A stretch of 32,225 nt of DNA from Rhodocollybia butyracea (lineage: Eukaryota > Basidiomycota > Agaricomycetes > Agaricales > Omphalotaceae): positions 1-32,225 of the forward strand of contig JADNRY010000669.1 in assembly GCA_015501585.1 (NCBI GenBank). The letters are read 5' to 3'. The notes under the pieces are model-generated. The model saw only the letters and a program-made list of their open reading frames with translations. It searched no databases and was not told the origin of the DNA. Below, piece after piece: positions 18,736-28,173 of this stretch; position 1 is the stretch's first letter; every line of letters begins with the position of its first letter. The position numbers and the translations under genes were made by a program.

Positions 18736-20951
18736 ATGCCTCCCCTAACTCCGAGAAAATGTCTGCATGAGCCAGAGCCTGCTTCTACTCCAATCCACAA
18801 TCGTGCAACGACAATGCATGGCGCCACGTCGAGCCACTACGTTCTTGACCGAGCTCACCGGGTCACAGAAAAGGAGATGAGGGATAAATATGAAAAAATA
18901 GATATGAGAAATTTCTTGGATTTGTTACCAGAGGCCAAAGGTATGCTGGCGGTAAAGTACGATGCTCTGGTGAATATTGCCCAGATGAAAGCGGAAATGC
19001 AGCAGTATGCTCCGTTCGTACGTTGACTGTTTTTTGTGGAATCGTTGTGATATCTAATATTATGCAGATAACAGCTATGAAAGACTATCTTTCTCCGGAA
19101 TGGGTGCTTATTAACACATCTAATCACTGTGACGCCTCCTCATTTTCGGCGAAATACTTTTCTTTGTCTGCGATTAAGCCGGATATTGGCTTGTATGAGG
19201 CGTCAAAATACAACCTGGATTCCACGACTAACTCTGCCTCTGTGGAACTCTTTGGGGAGTTCAAAGTCAAAAAGCACGACGATCCTTTTCCTCCTGCCAA
19301 AACTCTTCCTGAGAGTGCTAAGGATACCCGTGGCCAAATTACCCTCTATCTCAATGCTATTCAGGCTGCGCAGCAAAGGACCCATGTATTCCTGTTCTTT
19401 ATACTCAGAGACCAGTGTCGTCTTTTTTGCCATTCGCGCGCAGGCACGCAGTACACAGATCCATTTAATCATGATGTGACCATGTTACCTTCACGTTCCT
19501 TTGCGTCGATCCAATTTACGAAGAAGTCTCTCAGGTCTTGATGGCAGGCTTGCGAGGGAATCCGAACTTAAAAGCCTTGCATAAACGCTTTTACAGGGAG
19601 GTGGATGTGGTTTATAGAGTAGTTGTCAACCTGTGTACCCTCTATGTCTACCAACCCTTCACTACCACACACTTGTACCCCGTAGGACAAGGCACACACT
19701 GCTTTGTAGCATTTGACCATGAGAACCAGCGCCTCGTGCTTCTGAAAGACTTCTGGAGGAATTGGAAATATGACTCCGAATACGAAACCTACAAGGCTCT
19801 GGAGTGCAAAGGGGTTTCTCATGTCCCTCATGCCCTGGCAGGAGAAGACATAGCTGGCCGTTTTCAGCAGACCAAAGTTCTTGGAATCAAACTTGTCCAC
19901 TTCGTCTAGTGCTTGACGTTGTCGGGGAGCCACTCACCAAGTGTATATCAACGCATCAGTTTGCGCAGATTATTTCTGATGCACTCCAAGGTACAGTGAA
20001 CCACCCTCTATCTTAGAACATATGTGTTAAATAATGACTATAGCTCATTATGAAGCATACCGCAAAGCGGGTGTGCTCCACAGAGATATTTCCTCCAGGA
20101 ACATCATCTTCTTCAAAAGTTGCGGGTACCTTATTGACTGGGAACGTTCGATAAAAGTCACTGGGATACCCCCGGCGGCGAGAACAACGGAAAGAACTGT
20201 GAGTTACCCTTCTTCTCCCTCTGTTTGAAGATCCTCAATATCCTGTCAGGGCACATGGCAATTCATGTCCATTAAACTTTTAGAGGACCCAGATTCCCCC
20301 CACCAAGTTCGTGATGACCTCAAGTCATTCTTTTATGTCATGTTGTTCATGGCCAACCGCTATGCATCCGCTCCCTTGACTTCGATTCACATGCGGGCCT
20401 ACCGAAACAATAAGTTCTCGTGGACTGGGGCTCTCAATGCCTTCAGAGAAGGAGCTACCGGCAAGAGAGACACCATCGGCCCCGGACGCATTCTTTGGGG
20501 ATGGAACACACTGCATTTCCAGAAACTCATAAATGAAATAGTCATTGCTGTTTGCGTCCTATATTGCCCCCCGGAAGACTTAAACGTCATGTTCAGTCCT
20601 GAGCTCCTCACTGCCGAGCAAAATTTGGAAAGCCATGAATATATGATTACTTGCTTTAGCAACGCTTTGAGGGATGAGTCATGGAGGGCGACTTCTCCTG
20701 ACTGGGCTGAGCAGGAGATGGCTACCCAGTTTCAGAGTACCGAGGTTATATGCAAGAAGTTGAAGACCGGTGCAGAATATGAGCAGTTTGTTACCACCAG
20801 AACAGAGTACTATGACATTGACTCCAAGGAAGACTCCAAGGAAGCTAGTGGTTGCGCTGCACGCAAGGGGAGTACCAGATGCTTGCTCCTGCCTTTGGTG
20901 AAGCCCAGATCCCTGGGGATAATAACGATTTGGGTGGATGAAGAAGGATAG
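18736..20951 (+). pseudogene. FunK1-type fungal protein kinase with two frameshifts
   Basis: The product belongs to the fungal-specific FunK1 kinase family. Exon 1 (18736-19017) ends in the conserved NFLDLLPEAKGM segment, followed by a 50-nt intron. Exon 2 starts at 19068 (ITAMKDYLSPEWVLI) and runs through FKPDIG-like, QITLYLNAIQAAQQRT and CHSRAGTQYT motifs. Introns 19991-20043 and 20199-20249 keep phase around HYEAYRKAGVLHRDISSRN (catalytic HRDxxxxN loop), YLIDWE (metal-binding Asp) and GTWQFMS, the usual FunK1 activation-segment end. The C-lobe follows to TAG at 20949. Two frame changes break it, at about 19470-19505 and about 19900 (KLVHF to RLVLDVVGEPLTK), each fitting a loss of one base. 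Kinase residues themselves are intact. FunK1 families are large in mushrooms and their substrates are unknown. Sequencing indels are an alternative to decay. Confidence 0.8.
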
Positions 20952-21420
20952 TGGGGAATGATCAGTGGTGTCGATGCTTACTGTGACTTCAGCCTCTCCC
21001 GCTTTATCGTTCTGGAGATTATCTACATCTCCTACCACTTGCGCTTCTCTTTTGCCTTCATTTTTGAAACTCCTTCATTCTAATTGTTTGCATTTTCTGT
21101 TCAATAAACCAGAGAGACAACAGTTATATCATCTAGTTCTACTTTTTCTCTGATATTTCGGATCCGTGTCCTAGTACTATATATTCTGCAGCTTAAACAA
21201 AGGACTTAGATGATACTATCCAGACCATTGTGAGATATCCGGTTGGAAGATGACCTCTCGATTTACAATTTACAATTTACAATTCACGTTCATTTTCCGG
21301 CAAAATTCCGGCAATAATTAACGCCGCTAGATGAGTCATTTTAAGCAATGTCTGTATCTACCACAAGGTGAGTTCTCAGAGTTTCCTCCTCAGCGCTCAA
21401 ACCTGAAAGCAAATAGAACA
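20952..21420. other. Intergenic, no gene recognised
   Basis: Contains the 3' flank of the kinase gene and the 5' flank of the protease gene. A short triplicated ATTTACA motif lies at about 21260-21282. No gene is supported. Confidence 0.4.
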
Positions 21421-22897
21421 ATGTATCAAAATTTGCCTTCATTTTCCCGACTTGCAAAATCTCACAAAAATTGTCTGCCTGCCAACTTTGAACCGTTTGG
21501 ACCCAGTCGAAGTTGTACACTACCAGTCCTTTGAGATATAGTCAATATCATAAAAGACTGCAAGACTTTTTTTTCCATCTCTCTCCCTTCAGCAACTCTT
21601 CAATCTGACAACTATCGACCAACTCGATGCTCTTGTCGACTCGACTTTTACAATACCGTCCGCATCCAATAGTCGATTCTACCCAGACTCAACGTTTCAA
21701 ATGACCCAACTACACGAAACCGTCAGGATTCTTGCCACAGCGACCCGCGTTGAGGCCGCCCTTAATCGTTGCCTAAAGTACCACCACACCATCCCTTCTG
21801 ATAACACTGCTCTACGCGCCCTTTGTAATTTGAAGACTCTGCGTGGGTGTATTAGTAGGAAAAGGATAGCCATAGAAAATGCTTTGTGGAAAGGCCTTGA
21901 TGAATATCCGGAGGAGGCAGAGGCCAGGATAAGAGTTTTGCTGGACTCGGTATGTGACATGCTGTTTCTCTCATCCCTCATCTCAATCGTCCTAGTCATC
22001 CTACAGCCCTGAAATAATCACCTCCAAGTTAAGCCACGTTCAGCTCTCCGACTTTTGGACGCTTGGCGTTAACCGTTGGATCAATGACGAAGTTGTCAGC
22101 TATTTTGTCGGCAAGTGGTGCACTGAATTTGGCACTACTCTTGGGCTCTCCTCATTTTTCGCTTCTAAGTGCCTTTTTATGTCAAATGACTTTGTTCCCC
22201 CGGAGGATGGAATCCTGACACAAACGGACGAGGAAACAATCTCTAAGTGGTGTCGTAAAGCCATAGTAAGTGCTTTTTGTCCCAGGTGTTTGTATGAACT
22301 CTCAGTGTTTTCTGTAGCTATTGCAGGAGCTCAGGGACTGGGATAGTGTCTTCATTCCTATCAATGATAAGCACCATTGGTACTCTGCGCGTATCGATTT
22401 CCTTGACCAGCGAATCGATATCTATGACAGTTGGAAGCCTACATGTGTTAACAATCAAAAAAAACCACCGCTCCTTAGGAAGAACGCTAAGTTGATGATG
22501 GTACGTTTTCATTCCATTCATACTACTACTCTCAAATGTTCAAGTGAACCATTAGCTTTTATTATGGGTTACAGAAGTCTTAGGTAGTATTTGAGGCCAA
22601 GACATCAACCTCAAAAATAATGTGGACTGTGGGTGGATATTTGATCCCCACTTTGAGGTTTGTCTTAGACTTGCATCATAATTTCTGCCCACATTCATCA
22701 ATTCTCAGGTTCATTTCCAGCCTAACGGGTACGATTGTGGGGTTCACTTATTGTGGCATCTTCGACACATTTTGGAATTTCGCCAGGTCAATCTTGGGGA
22801 CGATTGTCAGCCAAATCATCTCAAATTCACAGATAATATGGTAGGCAAACGTTTGAGGCTGGCACATGAGATGCTCTCAGATGCTGGTCTATCCTAG
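21421..22897 (+). CDS. Ulp1-like (C48) cysteine protease with one in-frame TGA
   Basis: Exons 21421-21525, 21593-21949, 21996-22265, 22327-22500, 22556-22657 and 22709-22897 join in phase. The introns are 46-67 nt; the first has a weak GTCCTT donor, so the start is uncertain. The C48 fold is clear: FWTLGVNRWINDEVVSYF (substrate groove), VFIPINDKHHWYSARID with the catalytic His before Trp, RIDIYDSW with the Asp, and FQPNGYDCGVHLLWHLRH with oxyanion Gln and nucleophile Cys. Such enzymes cleave SUMO or SUMO-like tags. In mushrooms they are expanded and often sit near transposons. TGA at 22592-22594 interrupts the fifth exon (VLGSI-stop-GQDIN) between Asp and Cys. CGA (Arg) to TGA would explain it. 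As written the product loses its nucleophile, so this is a pseudogene unless the stop is read through. The upstream helical region (IPSDNTALRALCNLKTL) is unassigned. Confidence 0.75.
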
Positions 22898-23136
22898 CAA
22901 GTACATATCTGTATATATGGCTGTACAGTGTTGCGTAAAAATAATCAAAGTGTATGTCTTGTGCAATAGATAGTAGCTGGCTTTTCACTTCGGTTTATCT
23001 TGAGAGTGTCACACTTCTCACAACATTTAGCTCACATTTTGATAATATGATGTTTGTCATGATACATAATCAAAGGTATACTTATGAAGATCCCACTTCC
23101 CTGGGGCTTCTCGGGGCTTCTCGGGGCTTCTCTATG
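22898..23136. other. AT-rich gap between protease gene and repeat region
   Basis: No gene or repeat is recognised. The last bases grade into the 32-bp minisatellite. Confidence 0.4.
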
Positions 23137-23328
23137 ACTTCCCTGGGCCTTCTTGGGGCTTCTCTACGACTTCCCTGGGACTTCTTGGGGCTTCTCTACG
23201 ACTTCCCTGGGACTTCTTGGGGCTTCTCTACGACTTCCCTGGGACTTCTTGGGGCTTCTCTACGACTTCCCTGGGACTTCTCGGGGCTTCTCTACGACTT
23301 CCCTGGGACTTCTTGGGGCTTCTCTACG
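23137..23328 (+). repeat. Minisatellite, 32-bp unit, six copies
   Basis: Units of the form ACTTCCCTGGGACTTCTTGG followed by GGCTTCTCTACG begin at 23137, 23169, 23201, 23233, 23265 and 23297, an exact 32-bp period with only a few substitutions. A shorter degenerate TCGGGGCTTC triplication precedes it at 23106-23135. The ORFs seen over it are by-products of a stop-free repeat. Confidence 0.9.
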
Positions 23329-23574
23329 GCTTCTCTACAACTTTCCTAGGGCTTCCCTGGGAGACATAGATGACCTAATGTACATAGGATATCTGGAGAG
23401 ACTAAAGAACCACAGCAACATGAGGCCCACTTAAAGCAAACCCTACACTTCCTACAGGCACTTCAAAGATACAATAAAGAGACATAGGAATTGACCTCAA
23501 AACCTAGGGTGCCAAAGTAACTTGGGCACCTTGGATAGCCTCTGCACCATGAGGTGAACCTTGGAAAGCCTAGG

Positions 23575-23787
23575 TCAGAAGTGTTTTTCCTGATGGTCAT
23601 AGTTAACGGCAATGCCAAGTAACTGTGAGATAACACCAAGATCCTTGACCTTGAAGCATTGGCCAATCCGGTGCTTGATATCCTGCATGAATTTGAGATC
23701 ATCACATAAAATCCCAATATCATCAACATAAAAGGCAATAAAGCAGATGGACTTGCCACGTGAGAATGTAGTTGCAGTAGTCAGCAT
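23575..23787 (-). pseudogene. copia reverse transcriptase, palm fragment (YVDD)
   Basis: The frame reads ICFIAFYVDDIGILCDDLKF, the catalytic YVDD box of RVT_2-type copia reverse transcriptase, then KVKDLGVISQLLGIAV and DHQEK. The frame stops at 23575. The rest of RT, the connection and RNase H are missing, replaced by sequence leading into the minisatellite. Upstream it should join the fragment at 25216-25687, but about 1.4 kb of unrelated sequence intervenes. Confidence 0.88.
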
Positions 23788-23867
23788 GGATACAGCAGAA
23801 GCTGTCGAAACAGCGGTAGGTTGACAACATACTCAGCTTAGAGTGTGTGGTGTGGGTTCCACTACTA

Positions 23868-24501
23868 TAAAGATGTCCACGAGTCCGGATCCAGGTAAAC
23901 CCGGATCTGTTGCGCAGGTACCTGTGGGCCCCAAGGGGCTACCCGTGACCCGCACAGAGCCGTGGGAAACGGATACCGGGATCCGCAGGTATTTTAACGC
24001 AGGTACTTGCGGGTACTTGCGGATCCCAGTGAATACAGGTACTCACAAGTATTTAGTACTTACAATAATAGTGAAATGGCTACTACATGCAAGGTATGAG
24101 TGTGAGACACTTAGTAGGTGCTTAGTATGTAGAATAGAGCACAATGTGGGTAGAGAACAGTGGTCCTTGAGTGATACAAGTCACTGAAGTTCAAGAGGGA
24201 CTATATTCATCATGATTGTATAGTGTACAACAGTGCATATAGCCACTTGTAACTTGCTACATGCTAGGTGGACAGATGAGCTGCTCAGACAAGGTCTAGT
24301 GCATAGTGGAGAGCATATTCCAGCCGTTATTTGAGCGAAAAAAAATTATTCTTGCCCTCCCCACAAATACTTGCAGGTAGCACAAATTTGCTTGGATTGA
24401 TACCCGTGACCTGTACGGATCTGTGGGAAACGGATACCTGGATCTGCAGGTAGACATACCTGCGAGTACCTGTGGATAACTCGGACTCGTGGACATCTTT
24501 A
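23868..24501 (+). mobile_element. hAT-type non-autonomous element, copy 1 (634 bp)
   Basis: Terminal inverted repeats TAAAGATGTCCACGAGTCC are perfect over 19 bp. Inside, subterminal blocks rich in GGTACCTGC/GGATCC motifs flank an AT-rich core (GTATTTAGTACTTACAATAA, ACTACATGCAAGGTATGAGT) shared with the copy at 29739-30445. No transposase is encoded. The 8-bp flanks (CACTACTA and GTGTGGAG) do not match, so the TSD has been lost or the ends rearranged. Confidence 0.82.
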
Positions 24502-25137
24502 GTGTGGAGGTTACAGGAGATATGAGAGTGCTTGTTGAGAGCAGAACAAGTGTCCAGACGAATAGTAGGATTCTTGGTTATTGTTACAGGAAAATATCTA
24601 CAGTATTTATACTACAGAATATAATAAACCCTATAACAATGTATGAGTCTACTTGAGTTGTACTGCTAAACATAGTGCATATACATGTGCATAATGTACC
24701 CTAGAAGATGGAGTCCATATGGTAATTCTATAGGTATTGTTCATAGGTACTGCAAGGCAGCGTACAAGCTATGTATCATAAGACTAATGGTGAATGGCAT
24801 AATTGACTACATCTATACGAACCTGCGTAGAGGCTGTGTCTAGTGTTTGAGGGTGAGTTTCAACATAGCATATATCGACAGTTCATTGATCATATAGCAA
24901 GTGTGTCTAGTCGACTCACATTACTGATTAGATATGACTCATAAGGTGTAATCTAGTTTCAACAGAAGCCAAATTTCTCGAGCTCTGCATCACATCAGGA
25001 AAAAGTCCCTATGGCCCAGGCAACCATAGATTGGCCCAAGATGGCCTTAGTGTAATCAGGGGCCCAGTGCACCCCAAGACCACAGGTACTTCCAGGGTGC
25101 CAGGGTCTACCCCCAAATCCTAGGGAACCTTAAATTA
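24502..25137. other. Unidentified sequence inside the copia element
   Basis: No ORF or repeat is recognised. Together with 23790-23867 and the hAT copy it forms the approximately 1.4-kb block separating the two reverse transcriptase fragments. It may be a further insertion whose ends I cannot identify. Confidence 0.35.
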
Positions 25138-25215
25138 AATTGGAGATCCCTGAATGTCCCTGAATGCCCCTGAGCTTTCCTGGGGCTCCCTGGGGTTCCC
25201 TGAGGCTCCCTGGGG
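25138..25215. repeat. CCCTGAATG/CCCTGGGGCT imperfect tandem repeat
   Basis: Roughly 12-bp units, CCCTGAATGT and CCCTGGGGTT, repeat with variation over about 75 bp, ending next to the RT fragment. They resemble the other CCTGGG clusters in the window and may mark one edge of the inserted block. Confidence 0.55.
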
Positions 25216-25687
25216 TCTACCCAGAACTTCTGAAGCAAAAAGCACCAGTTCAGAAATCAGTATTATTGGACTGTTCATGGCAAGAAGTTTGTTCCAGACA
25301 TGGGAGGCCTGCTTAAGGCCATAGATAGAGCGGCAGAGACAAACAATTTTACCAGAATGTTCACTAATGCTGTTCAGGCGTATATAGAGCTCCTCTTCCA
25401 ACACCATTGAGAAATGCAGTATCAACATCAAGATGGTGGAAGTGAAGACCTAGATGCATGGCGAGGGCACAAAGGACACAAATGGAGGTAAGCTTGACCA
25501 CAGGGGAAGATACCTTATCAAAGTCTAAACCAGGCATCTGGGAGAAACCTTGAGCAACTAAACATGCCTTGTACCGCTCAATGGTCCCGTCAGGGAGGCA
25601 CTTAATCTTAAAGACAAGCTTGGAGCTAATAGCATGGCGACCTTTAGGGAAATTGTCAATAAACTCAAAAGTTCCCATATCAATGAG
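25216..25687 (-). pseudogene. copia reverse transcriptase, fingers/palm fragment
   Basis: The frames carry the hallmark RVT_2 segments: GTFEFIDNFPKGRHAISSK, LVFKIKCLPDGTIERYKA, LVAQGFSQMPGLDF, VVKLTSI, LHFHHLDVDTAFLNG (catalytic Asp) and, after a frame change, ELYIRL and SIYGLKQASHVWNKLL. At least one frameshift, at about 25385-25400, separates the two groups, and a stop falls near 25247-25250. The 5' end was split from the upstream frame by the foldback element at 25688-27086. Confidence 0.9.
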
Positions 25688-27086
25688 CAGTTCAGTCACC
25701 CACTTTTTTAGTCTAATTAGCTTACACTTTTGTTACATTGACCTGACTAAAAAGACCCAGAATCCTGGGCTTATCCTTCAGGGCTAGGTCATGACCTACT
25801 GCCCAGGTCAGGTTGGTCTAGTAGATGGCCTAGGGTAGGGTAGGGGATGGTGTAGCAGGGGTGGGGGAGTGTGAGGGGGGAATGGGAGACCTGATGTGAG
25901 GGGAGGAAGACCAAAGGTAGGTAGGCAGGTAGGTGACCTAGGGTTGAATAGGGCATGCTTTGGGATGGGTAGGGGATGGGTAGAGGAGTGTAGAAGAGTG
26001 TCTGGGAGGGGTAAAGGAGTGTCTGGAAGAGGTAGAGAAGTGTGTGTGAGTGTAGGAGGGGGGAGACCAAAGAACAGGATCACCAGGAAAAGGGAGGACA
26101 GGTGCTAGGGATGATAAGGGAGGCTGTGATAATGGATACCTGGGGAGAGGGACAGTGGAATGATTGAGATGCTGTGGGAGAGATCAGAACAGCAATGAAA
26201 ACAGCTTTGACCTCATCCACTGCAAAAGTTTTGAAATTACCTAATTAGGAAATAAAACCCTATTGAGATAAAATTGCCTAATATAGTAATTTATCAAAAT
26301 TTCCAAAAGTGTCTAACTCTATTAGAAAAACATAAAACCAATTAAAGTATTTGAAAATTTCCTAATTTGGTAATAAAAACAGCTTTGACCACATCCACTG
26401 CAAAAATATTAAAATTTCCTGATTAGTCATTTTGAAAATGCATTAGGTCAAGACCAAGTCCACCCAGGTCAAGACCACGTTGACCTAGGTCAAGACCAAC
26501 CTGCCCCTGGTCAAGACCAACCTAACCTAGTTCAAGACCAAGGTGACCTAAGTCAAGACCAAGTTGCCCAGAGCACGTGGTTCTACCCCTCCTGCTCTGC
26601 CTACTCCACATACCTAACAGTGGCCTGTAAGACCCCCACCATGTTGTGGCCACCCTCAGAAACAATTTCCCAATCCCTCTAACAATTGTTCTGATCTCTC
26701 CCACAGCATCTCAATCATTCCACTGTCCCTCTCCCAGGTATCCATTATCACAGCCTCCCTTATCATCCCTAGCACCTGTCCTCCCTTTTCCTGGTGATCC
26801 TGTTCTTTGGTCTCCCCCTCCTACACTCACACACACTTCTCTACCTCTTCCAGACACTCCTTTACCCCTCCCAGACACTCTTCTACACTCCTCTACCCAT
26901 CCCCTACCCATCCCAAAGCATGCCCTATTCAACCCTAGGTCAGGACCAACCTGAGCTAGGTCATGACCTAACCCCAAGGTCATGACCTGAGGCCCAAGGA
27001 TAGGCCCAGGATTCTGGGTCTTTTTAGTCAGGTCAATGTAACAAAAGTGTAAGCTAACAAGACCTAAAAAGTGGTTGCCTAAGGTG
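25688..27086. mobile_element. Foldback (long inverted repeat) element, 1399 bp, TSD CAATGAG
   Basis: Two long arms, 25688-26191 and about 26688-27086, are inverted copies, very similar over blocks such as GACCCAGAATCCTGGGC and GGGATGGGTAGGGGATGGGT; the left arm carries an extra segment of about 120 bp. Between them is a loop of about 500 bp with AT-rich direct repeats and a 21-bp tandem array. CAATGAG flanks both ends (25681-25687 and 27087-27093). Removing the element and one TSD rejoins copia RT in frame (KELKSL to IDMGTFEF), so the ends are well defined. Termini CAGTTCAG and CTAAGGTG are imperfect inverts. No transposase is encoded. The TSD length of 7 (or 8 with one mismatch) suggests a hAT-like or P-like transposase, but the class is open. 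Confidence 0.88.
26445..26570 (+). repeat. 21-bp tandem repeat, six units, in the foldback loop
   Basis: Units with the core AGGTCAAGACCAA recur at 21-bp spacing over 126 bp, with a variable second half (GTCCACCC, CCTGCCCC, GGTGACCT). The core is a partial palindrome (GGTC...GACC). The array sits in the loop of the foldback element between its long arms. Confidence 0.85.
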
Positions 27087-27093
27087 CAATGAG

Positions 27094-27676
27094 AGACTTG
27101 AGCTCTTTGTCTACAGCCTTTAGCCAAGGGGCAGAATCAGGACTGCAGAGTACAAGGTTCGGTGGCTCCCTGAGCATGGACAGTGGCCACAAAGGCCATG
27201 TCAACACCTTCTGCAACATCTGGTCCATTGCCTGGTGCAGCTTCTGGAGGGTCTGGCGCAATGTCAGGTTCATCACAGAAGTGGGCAGGTAGGAAATGAG
27301 CACGTGGACCATCTACTTCTGGAACAGGCGCAAGAAGTTCAAGTTCTGTATGACAATGGCAAGCAGATGGAGCTGGTGGAGGGTCATTTGGAGGAGGAAG
27401 ATCAGGGGAGTATGGGTGAGAGTTGCTGACCTTATCCTCAGAATCAACCTCTGAAGAAGATGGAGCAGGAGGATGTGGAACTGCTGGAGTCACAAGGGGA
27501 GAGTTATCTTCCCATGCATCTCCCACTTGAGAAAAGCTGGGTAGGCCGTCTCCAGGCACCTCACCATTGAAAAGGACCTGCAAAAGATCTGGAATGGGTA
27601 AAGGCAGGCCAGGAGGGTGAGGATGTTCATCAAAAATGATGTCACGTGAAACAAAGGTTTTTTGCTTTGTAACCAA
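27094..27676 (-). pseudogene. copia integrase C-terminus/linker to RT
   Basis: The frame starts at the integrase C-terminal end (KTFVSRDIIFDEH, the conserved 'SRDVxFDE' box of copia). It continues through a Pro/Ser/Asp-rich linker to the start of RT after a frame change (SPDSAPWLKAVDKELKSL). The frame is cut at KSL by the foldback element. Except for that insertion and a frameshift at about 27137-27160 it is well preserved. Confidence 0.85.
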
Positions 27677-27689
27677 TAAAGATGCACTT

Positions 27690-28030
27690 ATGAGTTTTGA
27701 AGTTGAGCTTTGTATGCTTCAATTTGGAGATGTGAGCATAGGCAGGACAGCCAAAAGTTTGAGTTCCTTAAGTGAAGGCTTTACACCAGACCAAGAGTAG
27801 AATTAGGAAGCCATGAGGTAGGTGAGTGGTTAATGAGATAGATGGCAATAATGACAGCGAAGACCCAGAACCCAGCAGTAAATTTAGCATCATGCATCAT
27901 GCATCTGGCATGCTCAACAATAGTGCAGTTGAAGCATTCAGCAACACCATTCTGCTGTGGGGTGTGAGGGACTGTGGTCTCATGGATAATACCAAGGTTA
28001 CAGAGATAATCCTTGAACTGATCAGAGGTG
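27690..28030 (-). pseudogene. copia integrase core fragment
   Basis: The frame reads LYTSDQFKDYLCNLGI, then VPHTPQQNGVAECFN, the hallmark of copia integrase (second catalytic Asp in TSD, third catalytic Glu in NGVAE), then WVFAVIIAIYLINHSPTSWL. Stops follow near 27786 and 27690. The zinc-binding HHCC region and first catalytic Asp are missing: only about 130 bp separate this from the end of protease at 28174, so there is a large internal deletion. Integration by this copy is impossible. Confidence 0.88.
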
Positions 28031-28173
28031 TATAGGGCTTAGAGATACAATGCAATACAGTTTATTTGCCTCAAAGCCAATAAATCATGAATTGTATCAG
28101 TACAAGATTTATTCAGAATTGGCTAAACTGAAAATGGTGTGGTTGCACTTGTCAGTGAGCTGAGAGACAGAAA

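Noticed and set aside
12540..22594. Alternative genetic code or selenocysteine at the in-frame TGA codons
   Set aside because: TGG encodes Trp throughout, other lesions are TAA stops and frameshifts, fungi lack the selenocysteine machinery, and TGA still ends intact genes such as 5522-6119.
23153..23434. Protein with LLGASLRLPWDF repeats
   Set aside because: Pure translation of the 32-bp minisatellite in rotating frames.
25808..26954. Pro/Leu-rich and Gly/Val-rich ORFs in the foldback arms
   Set aside because: They arise from GT/GGG-rich inverted repeat arms, appear on both strands symmetrically and have no protein features.
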